A DNA stretch of 10,376 nt from Candidatus Thiothrix singaporensis. GTDB lineage: Bacteria; Pseudomonadota; Gammaproteobacteria; Thiotrichales; Thiotrichaceae. The notes beneath the pieces are model-generated. The model did not search any database and had not been told where the DNA came from. It worked only from the letters and a program-made list of their open reading frames with translations. The DNA is taken from NCBI GenBank assembly GCA_013693955.1, contig CP059265.1:1507326-1517701 (forward strand), read 5' to 3'. Position numbers and translations under genes: made by a program. Below are positions 6,537 to 10,376 of this stretch, one piece after another (the first letter of the stretch is position 1; the number at the start of each line of letters is the position of its first letter).

Positions 6537-7046
6537 ATTATTTTGAAAACTATCGAAAGAACAACCGCTGATTGGGGATGGCACGGCCTCGCCGTCTTTT
6601 ATCATCAAGTCGGCACGCTGTATCACGCATCAGCGCACTGTGACAGTTGAGTAACCACCATTTTGGGCAAATGAACGTAGCCACCGCTGTTTGTCGTCGA
6701 AGGAGAACCCCATTTTTGGTTCAGGTTGGCACTCTGTATCACGCATCAGCGCACTGTGACAGTCGGTCTGGCACCTGTCTGAACTGTCGGGGTAGATTTT
6801 GCGCGATGAGCGCATGGAAAATTGGGTTGGCACCTAGTTCAATTGTCGGGATGTATCACGCATCAGCGCACGGTGGTTTTTGGGTTGGCACCAATGGGAT
6901 AGGGCACAATCTATCCCGCGCATCAGTGCGGCCACCAAACCCAATATTTTGATCTTTGAATTTGGCACTGATTTTCCCGCGTAAGCGCCGATGAATCTTT
7001 CTTTTTACGGTCTTTCAAGCTCAGAAATCTTATTGTTTTTAACCCC
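6537..7046. repeat. Gene-less cassette 5: diverged ~58-bp repeat array
   Basis: This cassette is bounded by the TGTGC-type boxes, and its repeats are the most diverged set. Cores begin near 6625, 6742, 6803, 6859, 6919 and 6979. The 117-bp gap between the first two is exactly two units with the middle one eroded. A perfect 30-bp direct repeat lies at 6618-6647 and 6734-6763. No plausible gene is visible. Short open frames here do not resemble any family I know. Confidence 0.75.
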
Positions 7047-7138
7047 GCACAACGTCAGAGCTGACGGGCGCGGCAGGGAGTAAGTTAGGTGACGTCGCGG
7101 ACTGTCACCGCGTCCGTCGTCAAGCAACTTGTTGGCGC
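7047..7138 (-). other. attC site 6 (intact, toxin-antitoxin cassette)
   Basis: A 92-bp site with left box GCACAAC (7047-7053), right box GTTGGCGC (7131-7138), and inner arms GACGGGCGCGG and CCGCGTCCGTC. The toxin gene stops 7 bp from the right box on the minus strand, the classic gene-then-attC arrangement. The IS entry point reads TCAAGCAACTTGTTGG, one base off the copy C-E target, and is empty. Confidence 0.8.
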
Positions 7139-7145
7139 AAAATTG

Positions 7146-7535
7146 TTATGACCAAATAATCTGGACGGGATAATGCTCGAAAACACCGTCGCCACTCAGA
7201 AACACCATCTTCTCAACATTAGCTTGAGCAATCAGAAGGCGGTCAAACGGATCTTTATGAACATCAGGTAACGCAGCAATCCCCAACACATGGGCTGTCT
7301 GTATCGGTAAAATTTGAATGGCGTTCTTTTGTACTTGTTCGGAGACCAGCTTATCCAATGGCAGATGAAGCTCCAATTTGCCTAATTGATGCTTGATCTG
7401 CATCTCCCAAATACTGGCAACGCTCAAAAACATCTCATTTTTGGCATCTTCGCACAGTGCCAACACCTTGGAGGGAAGTTTGGCTGGCTGACTGTCCCAC
7501 CATAAGAATGTGTGGGTATCTAGCAGCAGCCTCAT
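7146..7535 (-). CDS. PIN-domain toxin, VapC type (cassette gene)
   Basis: A predicted metal-dependent RNase toxin of 129 residues. Acidic PIN residues are D6 (LLLDTHTFLWW), E44 (SVASIWEMQIK), D95 and D98 (HKDPFDRLLIAQA) and D116 (LSGDGVFEHY). The order and spacing fit the Sll0205-like branch of PIN toxins, which usually pair with short DUF2281-type antitoxins, as here. The gene overlaps the antitoxin stop by a few bases (ATGA), which implies translational coupling. It ends in TAA at 7146-7148 directly before attC 6. The frame is intact, in contrast to the transposases. Role is inferred from family: cutting RNA when the antitoxin is lost, which stabilises the cassette array. Confidence 0.9.
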   Translation of the reverse strand: MRLLLDTHTFLWWDSQPAKLPSKVLALCEDAKNEMFLSVASIWEMQIKHQLGKLELHLPLDKLVSEQVQKNAIQILPIQTAHVLGIAALPDVHKDPFDRLLIAQANVEKMVFLSGDGVFEHYPVQIIWS

Positions 7536-7756
7536 TCTGCGCCCAGCCAGAAATCGTCGGATAATGGCGCATCAAAATCATCAGCCATCACCACGCAACC
7601 AGCGTGTAAGCCAGCCTGCCGTGTTGTTAGTGGGATAGATTGAACGAGAGGGGTGCTGTATTTATTGAACATAAACTCAACAAAATTAAGTATTTCTCGT
7701 TGGACATTCTCCGGCAAACGGCGTGTGTGTTCAGTGATTAGCTCTACTGTGCCCAT
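7532..7756 (-). CDS. Antitoxin, DUF2281-like, partner of the PIN toxin
   Basis: A 74-residue protein. The N-terminal half is a helix typical of the DUF2281 group (LPENVQREILNFVEFMFNKY, residues 14-33). The C-terminal tail MADDFDAPLSDDFW is acidic and aromatic, the segment that in such pairs usually binds and blocks the PIN active site. The start ATG (7754-7756) has GGAG 10 bp upstream. It is the first gene of a two-gene operon with an overlapping toxin start. I see no separate DNA-binding domain in the N terminus, so any autoregulation would involve the complex. Confidence 0.82.
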   Translation of the reverse strand: MGTVELITEHTRRLPENVQREILNFVEFMFNKYSTPLVQSIPLTTRQAGLHAGCVVMADDFDAPLSDDFWLGAE

Positions 7757-7766
7757 GATAGTATCA

Positions 7767-7794
7767 CTCCAATTATTTCTCTTGGGTCAGTATA
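7767..7794 (-). promoter_or_regulatory. Ribosome binding site and possible -10 of the toxin-antitoxin operon
   Basis: On the minus strand GGAG (7767-7770) sits 10 bp before the antitoxin ATG. TATACT (7789-7794) is a fair -10; the best -35 at 17-bp spacing is TAGTCA, which is weak. Cassettes carrying toxin-antitoxin genes commonly have their own promoter, which fits. Confidence 0.45.
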
Positions 7795-7810
7795 GCCAAG
7801 GACACCTCGG

Positions 7811-8093
7811 TTGACTATTTTCGGTGTGGCACGGCCTTTCTCGCGCATCAGCGCGGCTCACCCATTCTTTAAATTCCGTATTTGATGTTGGCACAGTGTT
7901 TACACGAATCAGCGCACGATAACCTTTGGGTTGGCACGGACGAACGCGGCACGGTTTTTCCCGCGCATCAGCGCGACCCACCAGTTCCCTTTTTCGGTGT
8001 TTAAATCTGGCATGGCTTTTCCCGCACCAGCGCATGATGAACCCATTATCTTTGCAACCTTTTGTCTTGTGATGCTTTTTGGTTTTTACCTTC
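7811..8093. repeat. Repeat units and shared leader upstream of the toxin-antitoxin genes
   Basis: Repeat cores begin near 7844, 7905, 7964 and 8023, spaced 59-61 bp, and fill the 5' part of this cassette on the minus strand. The shared leader occupies about 8020-8093. The array stops ~50 bp short of the operon, where unrelated AT-richer sequence with the promoter begins. Confidence 0.75.
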
Positions 8094-8178
8094 GCCAACG
8101 TCTGAGCTGACGGGCGCGGCGGGGAGTCAATTGGGCGAAGTCGCGGGCTGTCACCGCGTCCGTCGTCGAGCAACTTGT
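8094..8178 (-). other. attC site 7, arm split by IS copy E
   Basis: GCCAAC (8094-8099) and inner arms are present; the partner GTTGGC lies at 9361-9366 beyond the IS. Spacer TCTGAGC and the central GAGTCAATTGGG differ from attC 3 and 4, so this is another independent target with the same TCGAGCAA entry point. Confidence 0.75.
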
Positions 8179-8194
8179 ATGGATAATGAAACCT

Positions 8195-8378
8195 TGAAAC
8201 GGGTAAAGTGAGACCCGGTCTTCTGGCTGCAACCAGAGGGTTCCAGAGCAGCAATCCGATCGAGTAAAGGCTCCTCCGATGAGAGACCGTCAACAAGTGT
8301 GGATGCTGTACTGGACTCCATGACAATCTCGAATAGTCAACCGGCCCCGAACCCGCATTTGCAAGGCAGAGTTATCAT
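8195..8378 (+). ncRNA. Predicted IS110 bridge RNA (copy E)
   Basis: Same as copies C and D except for one base in the donor-loop hairpin (GGCCCCG for GGTCCCG near 8342-8348). Guides are TCGAGTAA at 8260-8267 and GTCAACAAG at 8289-8297. The donor guide ATAGTCA is at 8333-8339. Confidence 0.77.
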
Positions 8379-8381
8379 ACT

Positions 8382-9331
8382 ATGAGTACCCCACCCAGAT
8401 CATCCGAAACCAATATTGGCGTTGATGTCGGCAAATTCCAGCTGGATATTCACATCCGTCCTGCGGGCATCCATTTCAGTGTATCCAATGATGCCCCAGG
8501 TATTGCCGAAGCGGTCAAAACCCTGAAGAAACACCATCCAGACCGGATCGTAGTCGAAGCCACCGGACGCCGGAACACGCCTTTGTCTGCGCCTGTGCCA
8601 AAGCGGGTTTACCGTTCGTGATAGCTAATCCCATTCACATCAAAAAGTTCGCCGGAGCGATTGGGCAACTGGCGAAAACCGACAAGCTGGACGCCTGCCT
8701 GATAGCCCGGTATGGGGAGACGATCCAGCCAGCGTTGTCTACCCTGAAGCCAGAAATCATATCGATAATCAGTGATTTACTGTCCCGCCGCAATCAAATG
8801 GTCAAGATGCAAACGATGGAAAAGAACCGTTTGCAGATCATGCCCAAAAGCGTGCAGGGTTCCATCACGGCGATCCTGAAAACCTTGCAAAAGGAAATGG
8901 CCAAACTGGATAAGCAACTGCTACAGCTGATTGACAGTTGTCAGGAATACCAGGAAAAAGTGACATCCTCAAGAGTGTTCCCGGTGTTGGCAACGTCGCT
9001 GTCATCACCCTGTTAAGCTGTTTCCCGGAGCTGGGCTACATCACTAACAAACAGGCTGCCTCTTTGGCTGGTGTTGCGCCGATGAACCGTGAAAGTGGTC
9101 GTTATCAGGGTGTTCGCAGAATCAGGGAGGACGCCATCAGGTGCGCACCGTCCTCTTCATGGGAATGATGTCCGCCATTCAATGTAATCCGGTTTTCAAA
9201 GCCAAATACGATGCGCTGGTAAAGGCTGGAAAATCCAAAAACTGGCGCTCATCGCCTGTGTCCGCAAGCTGATTGTCATCCTGAATTCCATGATGCGTGA
9301 CGGTACAAAATGGAACTCGAAAATGGCCTGA
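8382..9331 (+). pseudogene. IS110-family transposase, frameshifted, copy E
   Basis: The three translated frames are the same as those of copy D, with the same CGCCGGAAC deletion and the same A, G and A run losses. Catalytic D15, E59, D101, D104 and S239 are all still encoded in their separate frames. Confidence 0.85.
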
Positions 9332-9361
9332 AATTCAGGGGTTGACACCATAGTCACTTGT

Positions 9362-9866
9362 TGGCGCATCATCAACCAATGGATTGTGGTGTGGTCTTTG
9401 ACTGAAGCACGGCCAAAACAAACCGTAAACCTGGCACAGCCTGTCACGTAGCAGCGTAAGCACATCTCTGGCTTGAAACTGTTGGGCTGGCGCGATTTTT
9501 GGCGCGCGATTAGCGCGTTGGAAAATGACGCTGGCGACTGTCTCAGTTGGCACAATGGATCACGCATCAGCGCACGATTGTCTTTGGGCTGGCACGGCGA
9601 ACCCGGCACGGCTTTTCCCGCGCATCAGCGCGGCTCACCAATTCTTTATCTTCAGGTTTTAAGGTTGGCACAGTGTTTACACGCATCAGCGCACGATAAC
9701 TTTTGGGTTGGCACGGCGAACGCGGCACGATATTTCCGCGCATCAGCGCGGCCACCAGTTCCCTTTTTCGGCGTTTAAATCTGGCACGGCTTTTCTCGCA
9801 CCAGCGCATGATGAACCCATTATCTTTGCAACCTTTTGTCTTGTGATGCTTTTTGGTTTTACCCTC
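9362..9866. repeat. Gene-less cassette 6: array of ~58-bp repeats
   Basis: A 505-bp cassette with no gene and seven repeat cores, near 9446, 9506, 9563, 9621, 9682, 9739 and 9798, spaced 57-61 bp. It is closely related to cassettes 1 and 4, sharing the altered CGTAGCAGCGT core with 4. The alternating two-unit period of about 117 bp is clearest here. The shared leader is at about 9796-9866. Confidence 0.8.
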
Positions 9867-10376
9867 GCCAACGTCGTAATTGACGGGCGCGGCTGGGAGT
9901 AAATTGTGGGAACTCGCGGGCTGTCACCGCGTCCGTCGTCGAATGGCTTGTTGGCGCTTTATCAAAAATGAATTGTGGCACGGCCTTTGATGGCAGCAAG
10001 GCCGAAATAAATTTATCTATATCTTTTTTGAAAAACTCATCATTTGGATGTGGAGCCGTTTTAGCCATTTCTTCCATATGTTGTTTTTGAACTTCTTTTT
10101 ATGCTTGATTATATCTCGACATTTTCGGCATCTGACCGCAATTGCGTCGATATGCCCTTTGGCGACTTCATACCACCATTTTTGTTGTTTAGCTGTCCAA
10201 ATCTCTTTTGAGCCGCAATCACAGCATGTAAATGCTCTATCAACATAAAATATTGGTAAAAAGCCGTAAGTGTTTATGTGATCTAACTGCGAATGATCAG
10301 CCTCTATTGATCCAACGGATGGTCGTATAGCTTTTGGGTCATGGGTATCAATATCAGATAGGGTTTTAGCTTTTAT
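9859..10376 (-). CDS. Small zinc-ribbon protein, frameshifted and cut by window edge (cassette gene)
   Basis: The minus strand encodes a zinc-ribbon protein whose start lies beyond 10376. The visible domain is FTCCDCGSKEIWTAKQQKWW, then YEVAKGHIDAIAVRCRKCR. It has two CxxC pairs with the TA-x-Q-WWYE-x-x-KG signature of the small 'probable zinc-ribbon domain' family (zf_Tbcl-like), whose function is unknown. The frame open from the edge meets a stop at 10017-10019. If the A5 run at 10096-10100 (minus strand) is read as six, it continues as KKEVQKQHMEEMAKTAPHPN and on to FISALLPSKA. A second lost base would be needed to use the TGATAA at 9959-9964 just before attC 8; as written the frame runs through attC 8 to a TAA at 9859-9861. 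Family assignment is from the motif alone. Confidence 0.65.
9867..9957 (-). other. attC site 8 (intact)
   Basis: A 91-bp site with GCCAAC (9867-9872) and GTTGGC (9950-9955), inner arms GACGGGCGCGG and CCGCGTCCGTC, and the short GTCAATT arm on the left. The entry point TCGAATGGCTTGTTGG is the same as that used by copy B but is empty. It serves the zinc-ribbon cassette. Confidence 0.78.

Larger units (their letters stand above)
8179..9361 (+). mobile_element. IS110-family element, copy E (full length, attC-targeted)
   Basis: Nearly identical to copies C and D. CTTGT is at 8174-8178 and 9357-9361. It lies upstream of the toxin-antitoxin cassette and in the opposite direction to it. The -35 TTGACA in its right end (9341-9346, reading GTTGACA with the T before it) points away from the toxin-antitoxin genes. 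Confidence 0.9.

Noticed and set aside
9958..10376. An integron integrase or attI near the right edge
   Set aside because: The array direction predicts one further right, but the sequence to the edge encodes only the zinc-ribbon gene.

Overview
This window is a stretch of integron cassette array, probably a sedentary chromosomal integron, that an IS110-family insertion sequence has repeatedly entered at the cassette recombination (attC) sites. No intI, attI, rRNA or tRNA is visible. The small accessory genes (a GNAT acetyltransferase, a VapC/DUF2281-type toxin-antitoxin pair, a small zinc-ribbon protein), one per ~0.4-1 kb cassette, and the ~91-bp attC-like sites suit a proteobacterium, most likely a gammaproteobacterium. 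That assignment is inference. All recognisable cassette genes are on the minus strand, with stops towards the lower-coordinate attC, so the array reads right to left.

Layout (plus coordinates). Nine attC sites are seen wholly or in part. Five are occupied by the same IS: copy A (1-126, 3' end only), B (716-1894), C (3123-4305), D (4873-6055) and E (8179-9361). Four are empty: 2283-2373, 6446-6536, 7047-7138 and 9867-9957. The cassettes between them are: 127-630 (repeats only), 1895-2282 (repeats only), 2374-3037 (acetyltransferase), 4306-4787 (repeats only), 6056-6445 (repeats only), 6537-7046 (repeats only), 7139-8093 (toxin-antitoxin plus repeats), 9362-9866 (repeats only) and 9958 to the end (zinc-ribbon gene, cut by the window edge).

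The repeat-only cassettes hold no convincing gene. They are built of degenerate units about 58 bp long, each with a TTGGCAC box and a small hairpin around a GCATCAGCGC core. About 40 units are spread over all cassettes, including the upstream parts of the gene-bearing ones.

Each full IS copy has a ~200-bp non-coding left end, a DEDD/Ser transposase gene with several -1 frameshifts, and a very short right end. The left end folds as an IS621-like bridge RNA: a 5' stem-loop, a target loop and a donor loop. Its target-loop segments match the attC sequence on either side of the insertion point, and they differ between copy B and copies C-E in the same way that the flanking attC sequences differ. 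Joining the right and left ends, as in the circular form, would create TTGACA-17 bp-GATAAT. The transposase frames are broken only by single-base deletions, several in homopolymers, and the unrelated zinc-ribbon gene shows the same defect. Sequencing or assembly error is therefore a live alternative to real decay.
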